From positions 40,350,845-40,414,844 of the forward strand of contig OX328105.1 in assembly GCA_946811185.2 (NCBI GenBank): DNA of 64,000 bases. Reading direction: 5' to 3'. Below are positions 30,780-41,674 of the stretch, in pieces. The position numbers and the translations under genes are program-made. Under the pieces are notes generated by a model that was not told the DNA's origin, did no database searches, and was given only the letters and a program-made list of their open reading frames with translations. The stretch is from Hippopus hippopus. Taxonomy: Eukaryota > Mollusca > Bivalvia > Cardiida > Cardiidae. Each line of letters starts with the position of its first letter. The stretch's first letter is position 1.

Positions 30780-31387
30780 CTTAAACACAGCCCCTATAAG
30801 CATCGGAAATCTGCCCGGTACAAGACTGGCATGGTGGGGATATTTTTTTGTTGTTGAAGTCAAAGAAAAAAAAATGCACAAATTCTGATGACACTAAATC
30901 TATATTTAGAAACTGTATACAAGTACTTGCAGTAAACAATAGTATTTTTTACATTTTTTTACAATTTTTTTTGCCCAATTTGTAATTATTGTATTTTTAA
31001 GAAATATGGAGCGAAAAAAAAAACAGGCTTCATTTCATCTTTGATGTATCATTTATAGCCATTTTCCACTTGCTTATTTTTAGTGGCAGAGTTTTGAGTT
31101 AAGTACTGCTCGTATAAGTTTATATGCTGCACAGGATAGTGATGTGACATTGCAGACAGGTCAGTGTTTGAAAAATATGACATGCGCAGATAACAATTAC
31201 TTCATTTTGATATACAGTAGATGAAAACAGTAATGGAAATTGAAGGTGCACATGGCTCTATCAAGACTCCTGTATACATTTTTTCGGCTAACTTCTGTGT
31301 GAATGAAAACTGTCATGAAGTAAGAAAGATGGACAAGTATTGCTAATTTTGTCCATTCTAGAAATTTCTTGTTTACAAAATAACATA
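30780..31387. other. No feature recognised
   Basis: AT-rich, with poly-A and poly-T runs; no gene or known repeat. Confidence 0.45.
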
Positions 31388-31440
31388 ATGGATGCAAGAC
31401 CAGACTGCGAATTGTGTGGACTGGGATCTTAATGTACACA
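31388..31440 (+). repeat. T2 palindrome relic
   Basis: GGATGCAAGACCAGACTGC and GGACTGGGATCTTAATGTAC resemble T2 arms; it abuts a T1 end. Confidence 0.5.
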
Positions 31441-31644
31441 ACCCCTTTACAAAACAATCCTTTTGGCTTGGAGAAAGAAGAAAATGTTTTGTTAAGAGGA
31501 GAAAATGCTGGTTGCCAGCATTTTCCCCGTTTCACACAAAATTGTCTACCCTCCCTGACATAAACCCCATCATTTGAACCACATTCACTGCAAATGCTTA
31601 GAATTTTGGAAAGTATAAAATTTTGTTGTTTGGTAAAGAGTTAC
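31438..31644 (-). mobile_element. T1 element
   Basis: ACAACCCCTTTACAAAACAA to TTTGGTAAAGAGTTAC; centre GAAAATGCTGGTTGCCAGCA with diverged outer arms. Confidence 0.75.
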
Positions 31645-32195
31645 AGCATCAGAAGTTGAATGCAAAATGTTATTTTCAAAAAAGTCGGCCAGATTCAAGA
31701 TGAGGATCATCAGATTGTATTGTATAGAATTAGTAACAAAATGATCAGTTAGGTAGATGACCTACAGATGGAATCCCAAAGGAGTTATTTTTATCATTCT
31801 GTTCTGCAATTTGTTACATCATTTGAGCCAGATATAACAACTGGGAATTCCCCAATCAGTATCATAATGCTTGATAAGGAAATTGCTGAATCTAAATTCC
31901 CAGACATGCCTTTTCCTGTACTTTGATTGTAACTTATGTAATCATTCTTATAATAAGCAAAGGATAAAGCATTTCCCCAAATGCCTGTTTGACTGGCAAA
32001 GCTAATTTTCAGCTCTATTGGCTGAAGGCATAAAGTGTCATAGAAAGGGGTGAGGCATTAACCAATCGAAAACAATTATGTGTACAGAATTGTTGTTGGA
32101 CTTTGTCAGTGTCGTTGATGTCTAGGGACAGTTGATAGCTGGGTCAGATGGGGACAAAAACTAGTTTCGGGGATGTAGCAGAGAGGAACTTCTTT
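31645..32195. other. No gene; possible HL2 5' relic at 32010-32040
   Basis: CAGCTCTATTGGCTGAAGGC at 32011 resembles a decayed HL2 5' end. Nothing else recognised. Confidence 0.4.
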
Positions 32196-33550
32196 TTAAC
32201 ACTTTACTAGACAACAAATGGTAGACCTGTCCTTATTGAAAGAATTTATGGGTTAACCATGGCCAAAAGTACGATATGGTAAAAAACATTATGGGAAAAG
32301 GAGAAAATTCACGATTTTTAGCTCCACTGGCTGAAGGCCAGAGCCAGTTATGTCTGTTGTGCGTCCGTCCCTGTGTCACTGGGTGCATTAACTTTTATTT
32401 CAAACATCTTCTTCTCTGAGACTACCCATTCATTTTTTATGAAACTTTACAGAAATGTTCCTGACATCAAAGAAATCAGTTCCAGTAAAAAATCTGGTTG
32501 CTATGGCAACAAAACTGAAATTTACTGAAAATCTGTAAAAATCTTTTGTCCGGAACCATAAGGCCTAGGGCTACCGAATTTGGTATGTTAATAAGCTCCA
32601 TTTAATAGAACCCTACCAGATTTCTTTTGATTATAGCCCTGGGGTAAAAATTGGCCCTGCCCAGGGGTTCTTAAGTTTTACATGATCTTGTGTATTTTGA
32701 AAACTTCAAAAATCCTTTTGTTCCTAACTGTTGGATCTAGCACTACCAATTTTGGCATGCAGCTTCATCTAGTAGACCTCTACCAATATTTTTCCAATTA
32801 TAGCCCTTGGGTCAAAATTGCCTGTGCCCTGGGGTCACAAGTATTACATGGTAATACATGAAGTGAATGTGACTTAAGCTTATACAATACTGATCCAGGG
32901 AAATAACAAGCTTATAACACTGATGAAGGGAAATAATTCCTGTTCACTCAGCAGATAAATCTTTGTTACCATTTACCTCCCTTGATAATAAAACTGCATT
33001 ATTACTTGAATATGGCGTGTGGTATTCAAGTGTTTGGGATAGAAAATGTTCAATTTTCGGTGAGAGTGATTTACTTTGATAATAATTGTTGTGCTTAAAA
33101 AAGTTGAATATTTAGTATAAAGCAAGGTTTGTATCATTCTTTTTTTTTTCCAGGGCTTTACCATTCATGCCACCGAAAAAACGTTTCCTTTTTTGAAGTT
33201 TTGGAAACTTTTTGCCAAAGCACTTTTTGTCAGAGTGCACTGATATTCAGTATGATTGGAACTTGATTAGACCTGCTTGTATCCATTGACACCATCTTTG
33301 CATTTAAAAAAAAAACTTTTTTTTTTTTTCGGAGAGTGGGGTGGAGGCTAGGCTATATTCTTTATGAAAGTTTACTGCCATACAAACTTCTTACAATTCA
33401 TGTCTCTGTCAAAGCCAGTCAAGAGCATTATACATTATTCAAAAGGCAGTGGAGTGATATAGGGCCATCATGGCCCTCTTGTTGCACATTGTTTTCAATC
33501 AAAAGCCTTCTTTCACAGGCTTGTTCAAAAGAATGACATTTTCATAAGAT
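32196..33550 (+). mobile_element. T1 element split by HL2
   Basis: Left part TTAACACTTTACTAGACAAC to GGAGAAAATTCACGATTTTT (32319); right part CACATTGTTTTCAATCAAAA from 33485. Insertion again at the T-rich stretch by the palindrome, as at 8793. The right end is decayed. Confidence 0.68.
32320..33483 (+). mobile_element. HL2 element, diverged
   Basis: AGCTCCACTGGCTGAAGGCC, leader CTTCTCTGAGACTACCCATT, two or three core units, then a region shared with the HL2 at 17114 (ACCATTTACCTCCCTTGAT, GCCAGTCAAGAGCATTATAC), GGCAGTGGAGTGATATA, GGGCCATCATGGCCC, TCTTGTT. Has no T1 before the 3' end. Confidence 0.78.
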
Positions 33551-33751
33551 CTTTTTGACTTTGTGTTGTTTTGTGGTCATACTGATATCTTGGGTAAGAT
33601 TAAAAATGGGTCATACTGGGTCAAAAACTAGGCCATGAGGTCAATTTATTGAAAGCTGTTAGGAACACTTTTCCACCAGACAAGCTATACTTTTTTTTTC
33701 CGCATTCTGTGATGAGGAAGAATCCTATCATGGACATGCATGTCTTAAACC

Positions 33752-33976
33752 TTAACTCTAGGACGAAATGTTAGACTTATTTTAATAGAAAACATTTGCA
33801 GGAAAAAAAAAAAAATTATCGCTTAAATGATGACATTTGTCTTTGAAAGTGTAGAAAACATGTTGGGAAAAGGAGAGAATGCTGGTAACAAGCATTTTGT
33901 CCTCTTTCCTGAAATGTTTTCAAATACCTTCTTCCTTAAGTTCATAATAACAATAGATTGTTTGGTAAAGGGTCAA
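33752..33976 (+). mobile_element. T1 element
   Basis: TTAACTCTAGGACGAAATG to TTTGGTAAAGGGTCAA; palindrome arms partly diverged (GAGAGAATGCTGGTAACAAG). Confidence 0.75.
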
Positions 33977-34365
33977 ATGATAGCAACAATCTAGATTGCA
34001 AAAAATAAGAGATGTCATCCTCTCTTTTTTCACAAGACTTAATATGCTTTTAATACTTTTCTAAAATTGAAATCCTGAGTTTAATGCTGATGGAGGAATT
34101 TCCAGCAAATTGAGTGGAAATTGTTTGGAAATTTGATGTCAATTTTTATATCATGATTGCCTTTTTTTTTATTGGGTCTTGGGGGTCTTTGCAGAATGAG
34201 GTGAAATGTCATTATGATTCCTAATAAGTTTGTCATTTTGAAGAAATATAATGCTTCCAGAGATGATGACATGGGGGGGGGGGGGGGTTATATTATTAGG
34301 AGTGGAGACTTTGGGTAGATTAAGCCTTATACCTTCATTTTGAATAATATTTCCCTAGTTTTAGC
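33977..34365. other. No gene; poly-G run at 34273-34288
   Basis: Nothing recognised except the homopolymer. Confidence 0.45.
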
Positions 34366-34480
34366 TCATTATAAAACAATTTTCATTTATATTCAAAATT
34401 GTAAACATTCTGCAGATGACAAAATTAAAATTGGTGCAAATTAGCCAAAGATCTCGGAATACTGATAGGATAGTAAACAT
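34366..34480 (+). mobile_element. T1 relic, decayed
   Basis: TTCTGCAGATGACAAAATTAA and GGATAGTAAACATTTTGG are the only clear landmarks. Confidence 0.42.
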
Positions 34481-34493
34481 TTTGGTAAGAATT

Positions 34494-34696
34494 TTAACTC
34501 TTTACCAAACGACAAAAGTGTAAGTCTTGTCCAAATTGAAAGCATTGCAGATGACAATTTAGATGTTGTTCAAAGGATGGAATTTGTCTTTGAAGGGGTA
34601 GAAAATGTAGTGGCATTTTCTCCTTTTCCCACAATGTTTTCACAAGGTTTCTTCCGCATGGTTGTTAAAACTTGGTAGTGTGTGGTAAAGAGTTAA
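34494..34696 (+). mobile_element. T1 element, palindrome deleted
   Basis: TTAACTCTTTACCAAACGAC to GTGTGGTAAAGAGTTAA; after GGTAGAAAATGTAGTGG the sequence jumps to CATTTTCTCCTTTTCCC. Right TTAA joins the partial T1 that follows. Confidence 0.8.
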
Positions 34697-34849
34697 TATG
34701 GCTCAAATGCTTGAAATTTTGCTTGAAAGGGAGGAAAACATTGTTGGAAAAGGAGAAAATTATCAGCGTTTTCTCCTATTTCCACAATGCTTTCAAAAAC
34801 CTTTCTTCTCCAAGGTCGTTTGATAACTGGATTGTTGGGAAAGGGTTAA
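34693..34849 (+). mobile_element. T1 right part starting exactly at the internal TTAA
   Basis: TTAATATGGCTCAAATGCTTG corresponds to the internal TTAA of the long arm, and the copy runs normally to GGGAAAGGGTTAA. The preceding T1 probably inserted at this internal TTAA; the outer left arm is missing or unrecognisable upstream. Confidence 0.72.
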
Positions 34850-34910
34850 TCTAATTTCGGGAAGTCTTGATTTTTTCGCTTTTAAGTCTTTGATGTGTGT
34901 GAACAAGGTC

Positions 34911-35097
34911 TTAACACTTTTGGTATCAAATCAGATGTAATTACTTATGCAGATCATGATCAGACTGCTCAGAAAATTCAGCCTGATCTTGGATCAAACA
35001 GTCAGCTCCTTTGCCAGATATTCTGACAAAATCAGTTTTAAAATATAGTAACTGACTGAGAATTTTCATTTCATTTATTTATCACTACAATGGTTAA
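34911..35097 (+). mobile_element. T2c TTAA-ended element
   Basis: TTAACACTTTTGGTATCAAA to CACTACAATGGTTAA. Centre CAGATCATGATCAGACTGC and CAGCCTGATCTTGGATCAAA; right arm GCCAGATATTCTGACAAAATC matches 28439-28649. Confidence 0.72.
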
Positions 35098-35723
35098 CAT
35101 AGCATCAAATTTCAAAGCACTGAAAATACTGAGAGCCATGTTTTTCTGTAGCACAGTATTTTCTGTAGATGATATTTTCTCTCTCATAGCAGGCCAAATT
35201 TCAAAACATTGTTGCAAGAAGAAACTTTGCAAGTTCTCCTTTTATCATGATTTTTTCATTCATTTCTGTTCATCATATTCCACCAAATTATGTTTAGACT
35301 TTGCTCCTGAATTTCGTAAATTTTTGTGGGAATGTCATAGACATGTCAGCAGTAGCAAATATATCACACTTGTACCTTTTTTACTGTATGTGATCACCCA
35401 GTTTCTTTATGTTTTCAGGAAAAAGTATATTTTGTTGTAATTTTCTATGTCTAACAAAGCAAAAAAATCTATAAAGGTATCTTTAAACCTTAATTTATGT
35501 ATGTTCCACATGGTAATGAGTTAATGGAACAAACACATAAGATAAATGGAACAAATACTTAAGATACATCATTTGCATAGTTTAGAAGACAGGTAGAATA
35601 GTTGATCTACCTCTAATTTGTACCATACATTTTATTGATGTTGATGCACCCTATAAGTGAAATTGAACATTCTAACTATAACAGGCATATGATTGAGTAA
35701 TTTGTGACAAGGATCCTTCTACC
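35098..35723. other. No feature recognised
   Basis: A 116-codon open frame lies here but has no recognisable domain and low-complexity composition; I do not call it a gene. Confidence 0.45.
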
Positions 35724-35952
35724 TTAACCCATTACCACACAATCCCTACTTTTGACGACCCTGAGAAAGAAGCCTTTAGAAAACATTATGGAAAAAGGAG
35801 AAAATGCTGGTAACCAGCATTTTCTCCTTTTCCCACAATGTTTTCTACCCTTCACAAAACAAATTTCAAATTTTCAGTCACATTTATCTTCTCGTCTGCA
35901 AATGCTTTTGATTTGGACAAACCTAAAATTTTGTCGTTTGGTAGAGAGTTAA
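35724..35952 (-). mobile_element. T1 element
   Basis: TTAACCCATTACCACACAAT to GTTTGGTAGAGAGTTAA. Intact centre AATGCTGGTAACCAGCATTT; one arm reads ATTATGGAAAAAGG against CTTTTCCCACAAT. Confidence 0.86.
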
Positions 35953-36664
35953 ATTTTTGTTTTGGATGTTGATGCTTTATGTAAGAGTACTGTACATGCT
36001 AAAACTCTTTTAGCTGTGATATTTGTGGTTTTAAATCTGACTCACGATTATTGACCTTGTTTCCAAAAAAGTTGAGCCATGCACTGGGAAAAGGTTGTTA
36101 AATGCATGGTAGTGATGTATTATATATATACATAGGTCATTACATATTTATGGGTTCATAAAATCCATTTATTCTAACAACTGAGTCCTGAGGTAGAATG
36201 GTCTATGGACATGCAGACTGTGATTTTTTTTCCCCTAATAATTCCAAAACTAATGATTTTGAAGAATACATAATTATGTTCTCAATATGGACAAAAAAAA
36301 AATGATCACTATTTCAAATCTTGTGAAAAAGTTTGCCCATGTTCCTTTTATATATAGCTTCACAATGAGAAAATTTTTATCTCAAAGAGACAGAACGTAA
36401 CTATAATACTGATTGAGTACAGATGCCTGAAGAACGAGGTACATTCTGTAACCTTTGTGTAAAAAGCAAGACTGAGAAAAGTAATAATTTTGATTAAAAT
36501 GGACAGGAAGCATGCAAAAGAAGCTGATGGTGTGTATGAAAAAGTAACCATAGGTATCAAATTGTCATTCTTTGTAGAATGACTCGAGTAACACTGTTAC
36601 ATAAATGTCATAGATTTGCATTTCATGCACTTTTCATTGCAGCATGTTTTTGTCTGTTTCATTA
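35953..36664. other. No feature recognised
   Basis: Contains a short TA run near 36121; no gene or known repeat. Confidence 0.45.
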
Positions 36665-36895
36665 TTAACCCTTCACCAAATGACAAAATTTTAGGCTTTT
36701 CTAAATTGAAAGCATTTGCAGACGACAAACTAAATGCGACTCTAAAAGTGAATTTTGATTTGTGAAGGGTAGAAAACATTGTGGGAAAAGGAGAGAAAAT
36801 GCTTGATAGCAGGATTTTCTCCTTTTCCATCAATGTTTTCAAAAGCCTTCTTCATCAGAGTGGTTTAAACTTGGGATTGTTTGGTAAAGAGCTAA
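36665..36895 (+). mobile_element. T1 element
   Basis: TTAACCCTTCACCAAATGAC to TTTGGTAAAGAGCTAA. Palindrome imperfect near its centre (GCTTGATAGCAGG). The right CTAA starts the next T1. Confidence 0.82.
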
Positions 36896-37162
36896 CTCTT
36901 TACTGAATGACAACATTTTAGACCTTGTCAAATTGAAGCATTTTGCAGATGATAGATTAAGCCTTAAAGTGCCTTTCACACAATTAGGTACTCTAAGGGT
37001 TAAATGCGATTCAAATGATAGGATTTGTCTTTTAAAGAGTAGAAGACATGGTGGGAAAAAGAGAAATGCTTACCATCAATTTGCCCCCTTCCCCCACAAT
37101 ATTTACATAACCAATATTCCTCTGAATCATTGAAACATGGAATTGTTTGTCAAAGTGTTCAG
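36892..37162 (+). mobile_element. T1 element carrying a 43 bp insertion at its internal TTAA
   Basis: CTAACTCTTTACTGAATGAC, GCAGATGATAGATTAA, then the insert to 37003, then ATGCGATTCAAATGATAGG and a diverged right half ending near TTGTCAAAGTGTTCA. Confidence 0.78.
36957..37003 (+). mobile_element. T2b micro-derivative, 47 bp including both TTAA
   Basis: TTAAGCCTTAAAGTGCCTTT and GGTACTCTAAGGGTTAA are the two T2b ends with almost nothing between. TTAA at 36957-36960 and 37000-37003 flank it, and removal restores the intact T1 sequence. Confidence 0.82.
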
Positions 37163-37430
37163 CATAAGACATTACAAAGGAAATCAGAGAAATTAACAAA
37201 ATACTGTAAGTTCATGGCTCCACTATGCCAAAGCCAGAGTGGTCAAAAACCAGACACATTGGAGAGGTCATTGTAGTACTAGGTGACTGCCCATGGTTAG
37301 ATTCTTTCTGTCAAGATTTCAGAAACTGTTGTACCAATTCAATCCTGGCATCACTATCATGATTCTACTAACAAATTTCTTCACAAATGATAGTCCTATG
37401 CAGTTATGTGGAGATAGTACCCAGAGCTCT
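37163..37430. other. No gene; possible HL2 relic near 37214
   Basis: GGCTCCACTATGCCAAAGCC resembles a decayed HL2 5' end. Confidence 0.4.
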
Positions 37431-37570
37431 TTAACTCTTTACCACAGGAAAAAATTTTAGACTCGTCAAAAGTGAAAGAAGTTGCAAAAAGGGCAGAAAA
37501 CATTGTTGGAAAAGGAGAAAATGCTGGTTAAAAACATTTTCTCCTTTTCCACATTGTATTTATACCCTAA
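37431..37570 (+). mobile_element. T1 element, right end lost
   Basis: TTAACTCTTTACCACAGG, shortened long arm, ACATTGTTGGAAAAGGAG and its partner TTTCTCCTTTTCCACATTG. Confidence 0.65.
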
Positions 37571-37787
37571 TGACAGAAAGCGTCAGCAATATTTCAGTCT
37601 GAGTGTCTATCAATAACAGCCTGGCCTTGCTGGTACTGCCCCAGGCAGCTTTTCGGTGAGCTCATGCTTGCTTGTGTTCGGCTTAAAAATGGACCCATTA
37701 TATAAAGTATGTCAGCTGCATGAATTATTTTAGTGCTGCTAACTCTGTCTTTGCAAGTGACAACTTTTGTAGCTTTTGAAAATTTGC

Positions 37788-37845
37788 ATAGAGCAAGGTC
37801 ATACTGCACAAAATGTGCAGTCTGATCATTGATCTACAGCATTTG
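37788..37845 (+). repeat. T2 palindrome relic
   Basis: GAGCAAGGTCATACTGCAC and GTGCAGTCTGATCATTGATC; flanking arms not assignable. Confidence 0.55.
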
Positions 37846-37967
37846 CGCTACCTGATACTAAACTATCATTGTATTTATCATCCATAGCATTGTAAATCTA
37901 TTAACCTCAAAAATACTTTGAATATCCTGAGTCGTTAGCGAAAGAGTGAATTGTATATTCTAATTGT

Positions 37968-38021
37968 TCATGACTTCATTAATTTCTAACAATGTCATGA
38001 CTTCATTAATTTCTAACAATG
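37968..38021 (+). repeat. 27 bp unit repeated twice
   Basis: TCATGACTTCATTAATTTCT followed by AACAATG is present twice without mismatch, a recent local duplication. Confidence 0.85.
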
Positions 38022-38167
38022 AATTCCATATTCAAAACTTTATTTGATGTCAATTGTTCCAGTATGTCTGTTGGAAATAGAAGACATCAAAAACATAAAG
38101 AACTAAAGCAATCTGGTACATGTTGAGGCATTTAATTGATCCTGTATGGTTCAGATGAAATAAAGGT

Positions 38168-38388
38168 GTAACCTTTCACCAAGCAATCCAGAGTTTTTAT
38201 GACATTGAAGAAGAATGCTTTTGAAAAAATTGTGGGAAAAAGGAGACAATGCTGATAACCATCATTTTCTCCTTTTTTCCCACAATATTTTCTACCCAAT
38301 TAGGGGACTTCAGCTCAGTACTGATTTGTCCCCTTGGAAAGCTTAAAATTTGAAAGAATCTAGAACTTGTCACTTGGAAAAGGGTTAA
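38168..38388 (-). mobile_element. T1 element
   Basis: GTAACCTTTCACCAAGCAAT to TTGGAAAAGGGTTAA; AATTGTGGGAAAAAGGAG pairs with CTCCTTTTTTCCCACAAT. The long arm is diverged. TTAAGTACAGGGG is duplicated right after the end. Confidence 0.75.
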
Positions 38389-38412
38389 GTACAGGGGGTT
38401 AAGTACAGGGGC

Positions 38413-38994
38413 TCATTATTCTGGGGTGAATACTTCACTCATAGACTATCTGTAATACAACTTTTCACACAGTTTGATATGATCCTTGATAAAATTTCAT
38501 GGAAAGGTTATGCCCAGGATGCCAAATCCATTTTTGTTGTTTGTTTAAAACTAATATAAACAACTATTTCTTGCACGACAGTGATACTGGCTACAGTCAG
38601 GCAGGTTTCTTTTTTGGAAGACAGAGAAGAAAATCAAGATGCAGAATATGCACTAGAAGGACCAGGGCAAAGTATGGTTGCTAAAAGACAATTTCATTAT
38701 GATTGTCTACAGTAACAGTGAAAGTGAAACATGGGACAAGTCTTCTGCCCTACCTACCATCAGTATGCCATGGGAGATTTTGAAATTCTTCATGAAAGTT
38801 ATATTGAAAAAGAATTTGTTTTTCTGTTTTCATGGAATAGTGAATTTTTTTCATGCTAATAACATAATAACCTATGTTAGTTTACTCCAGTATTTAATGC
38901 TAGTTGACTATGAATGTGCACATGTTCAGACACTATAGACTGAAATCAGATGATGCCAAAAATGTCTGATCCTGTGTACAACATATTTGCTTTT
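38413..38994. other. No feature recognised
   Basis: No gene or known repeat. Confidence 0.45.
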
Positions 38995-39204
38995 AGGGAA
39001 AGAAGTGTCCTCCCTCCTACAGTCTTCAACCAATTTGACTGAAATTTTAGAAGCCTTGCTACCAGGGGACCTCATGCGTCTGCAATTTTCATCATAATTG
39101 GGACAGTCATTGCAAGAGTTATGGCCCCTTTGAAGTTACATGTATTTCCAGATCAAGTGGCAAGGTGGTAGGGGTATTTGTCAACCTGCAATAGTTCTAG
39201 TTTT
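38995..39204 (+). mobile_element. HL4 element, 5' truncated
   Basis: TCCTACAGTCTTCAACCAAT, TTGACTGAAATTTTAG, then GGTGGTAGGGGTATTTGTCA, TAGTTCTAGTTTT. Corresponds to both flanks of the pogo-like element in the HL4 at 51943-56579 and so gives its empty site (near 39023-39040). A T1 starts right at its 3' end. Confidence 0.72.
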
Positions 39205-39361
39205 AATCCATTACCAAGCAGTCCTGAGTTTAAATGACCGTGAGGAATGAGACTTGAAAACATGGTGGGAAAAGGAGAAAATGCTGGTAACCAACATTGT
39301 CTCCTTTTCTGGCAGTGTTTTCTGCCTTTTGAAAGACAAATGATACCATTTTAGGAACATC

Positions 39362-41010
39362 TTAACCCTTAAAGTGCCTTTCACAACTACAGTTGCCTTT
39401 GTGGCCAGTATAAATCAAGATCAGACTACAAAACATGCAGTCTGATCTTTGATCTACACTGTTAGCTTTGCAGATACACTATGGACAGCAGCCATGGAAA
39501 GCAACTTTGGAATTGCAATTATTTGGGTCTTATTTTTGGCTCACTTGAGCACAAAGAGCTCAAGATGAGCTTTTGTGATTGTGCTGTATCCAGCGTCCGG
39601 CATGCGTCGTCCATCGTGAGGCGCGAGTCGTCTGAGTCAACTTTTACCTTGTGTATGCTCTAGAGGCCACATTTTCAGTCAGATACTCATGAAACTTCAT
39701 CAGAATGTTTGTCTTGATGATATCTCAGACGAGTTTAAAAGTGGGTCATGTCAGGTCAAAAACTAGGTCACTGAGTCAAATCTTAAAAAAAAAACTTGTG
39801 TACGCTCTACAGGCCAAATTTTCAGTCTGAAACTTTTGAAAAATGGTCAGAATGTTTGTCTTGTTTATATCTTGGAGGGGTTTGGAAATGGGTCTTTAGG
39901 GATCAAAAACCAGGTCACTAGGTGATATCGAAGAAAAGCCTTATAAACACTCTAGAGGCTACATTTTCAGTCCAAAACACTTGAAAGATGGTCAGAATGT
40001 TTATATCTCAGAGGGGTTTAAAAATTGTCTTGTGGGATCAAAAAGTAGGTCATTAGGTCAAATCTAAGAAAAGCCTTGTGTACACTCGAGAGGCCAAATT
40101 TTCAATCCAGTACTCATGAAACTTGGTCAGAATATTTGTTTTAATGATATCTCTTGAGTTTGAGAATGGGTCACGTTGGGTCAAAAACTAGGTCACAAGG
40201 TCAAATCTTAGAAAAACCTTGTGTAAGCTCTAAAAGCCTTATTTTCAGACCAAATCCAAGAAATTTGGTCAGAATTTTGTCTTGATGGTATCTGAGTCGA
40301 GTTTATAAATGGTCATGTTGGGTCAAAAAACTAGGTCACAAGGTCAAATCTTTGAAAAACCTTCTGTATGCTCTAGAGGCACATTTTCTGTCCAGTACTC
40401 ATGAAAGTTGGTCAGAATGTTTGTCTTGATGATATCTCAGACGAGTTTGAAAATGAGTAATTTCAGTTAAACAATTAGGTCACTGGGTCATATCTTTAAA
40501 AAACTTTGTGTGCGCTCTAAAAGCCACATCTTTAGTCCTATGCTCATGAAAGTTGGTCAGAATGTTTTTCTCGATGAAATCTCATATGAAATTGAAAAAG
40601 GTTACATTGGATCTAAAATTAGGTCATCAGGTCAGATCTTTGCAAAATCATGTTTATGCTCCAGAGGCCACATTTTCTTTCCAATACTTATCAAAATTAG
40701 AATGTTTTTATTGATGATTAATAGGATGAGATTGAAAATGGGTCACGTTGTGTCAAAAAGTAGCTTGCCATGTCAAATCTTGGAAAAACCTTGTGTACAT
40801 TCTACAGGCCACGTTTTCTGTCCAGTACTCATGAAATTTTCAGTACAATGCTTACGAAAGCATGTTAGAATGTTTGTCATAATATCTCGAAAGAGATTGG
40901 AAATGGGTCATGTTTTGTCAAAAGGCTCAGGTGAGTGCCTCTTGGGCCATCATGGCCCTCTTGTTAGACTGAAAATATCTGGTTGGTTTATTCGACAATT
41001 GAAGGGTTAA
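39362..41010 (+). mobile_element. T2b element split by HL1
   Basis: TTAACCCTTAAAGTGCCTTT, GTTGCCTTTGTGGCCAG, T2 palindrome (AAATCAAGATCAGACTAC, GCAGTCTGATCTTTGATCTA), right arm AATTGCAATTATTTGGGTC to 39537; after HL1 the final ~45 bp end GAAGGGTTAA. Confidence 0.78.
39538..40965 (+). mobile_element. HL1 element
   Basis: GGCTCACTTGAGCACAAAGAGC hairpin, a short CGTC-rich run, about nine ~147 bp core units (GCTCTAGAGGCCACATTTTC, TGGTCAGAATGTTTGTCTTG, AAACTAGGTCACTAGGTCAA), then CTCAGGTGAGTGCCTCTT, GGGCCATCATGGCCC, TCTTGTT. Because 147 is divisible by three, the repeats create a long spurious frame at 40510-41010. Confidence 0.82.
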
Positions 41011-41107
41011 TTTGTCATATCCCTTGGAAGTTTGACAAGTCTTGTCATCAATAAAGTGTTTTTTAATTTTGCATCAGGGTCAGCCCCCATTTTCAGATGA
41101 TAATGTT

Positions 41108-41335
41108 TTAACTCTTTACTAAATGACAATTGATAAAGCCTTGTCCAAATTGAAAAGCATCTGCAGACGACAAAGTTAATTTGGTCCAAATATTGTAATT
41201 TGTCTAAGAAAAGATTGAAAACATTGTTGGAAAAGGAGAAAATGCTGGTAACCAAATCGCCTTTTCCTACAATGTTTACAATAGGTTTCTTTCTTGGGGG
41301 TCTTCAAAACATAGGATTGTGTGGCAAAGAATTAA
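41108..41335 (+). mobile_element. T1 element, right palindrome arm shortened
   Basis: TTAACTCTTTACTAAATGAC to GTGTGGCAAAGAATTAA; AAATGCTGGTAACCAAATCGCC shows the deletion. Confidence 0.8.
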
Positions 41336-41441
41336 TGTGCCGTGTTTTTGGTGTTCTTGAAAGGCAGCTGTGGGTATTAGTATAGAGGTAAGGTTACTGT
41401 TTTATGTTGTCTTTTGATTCAGGCCATATGGCTATGTGGGA

Positions 41442-41674
41442 TTCACCCTTTACCTAACAAACCTGTGCTGTAACAGCTCTAAGGATGAATACTTTTGAGG
41501 CCATCATGGGAAAAAGAGAAAATGCTGGTAACCAGCATTTTCTCCTTTTCCCACAAGTTTGCTACCCTTTCAGAGACATATCTTGTCATTAGAATCACAT
41601 TCAAATTGACTTGTCTGAAATTGCTTTCATTTTGAAGTCATAGGTCTAAAGTTTCTCCTCTGGTAAAGAGATGG
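41442..41674 (-). mobile_element. T1 element
   Basis: TTCACCCTTTACCTAACAAA to CTCTGGTAAAGAGATGG; centre AATGCTGGTAACCAGCATTT intact, outer arms diverged. Confidence 0.8.

Larger units (their letters stand above)
39203..41050 (-). mobile_element. T1 element interrupted at its internal TTAA by T2b
   Basis: TTAATCCATTACCAAGCAGT, good palindrome start, ATTTTAGGAACATCTTAA at 39362 where T2b starts; resumes 41007 with TTAATTTGTCATATCC and GTTTGACAAGTC. The right end beyond ~41050 is decayed. Confidence 0.72.

Noticed and set aside
35090..35440. 116-codon plus-strand frame
   Set aside because: Composition is that of AT-rich non-coding DNA, with no domain, splice context or repeat homologue.
40510..41010. 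166-codon open frame on the plus strand with repeated cysteine-rich phrases
   Set aside because: It lies in the HL1 core, whose ~147 bp period is a multiple of three, so an open frame repeats by construction. No start context, domain or conservation supports a gene.
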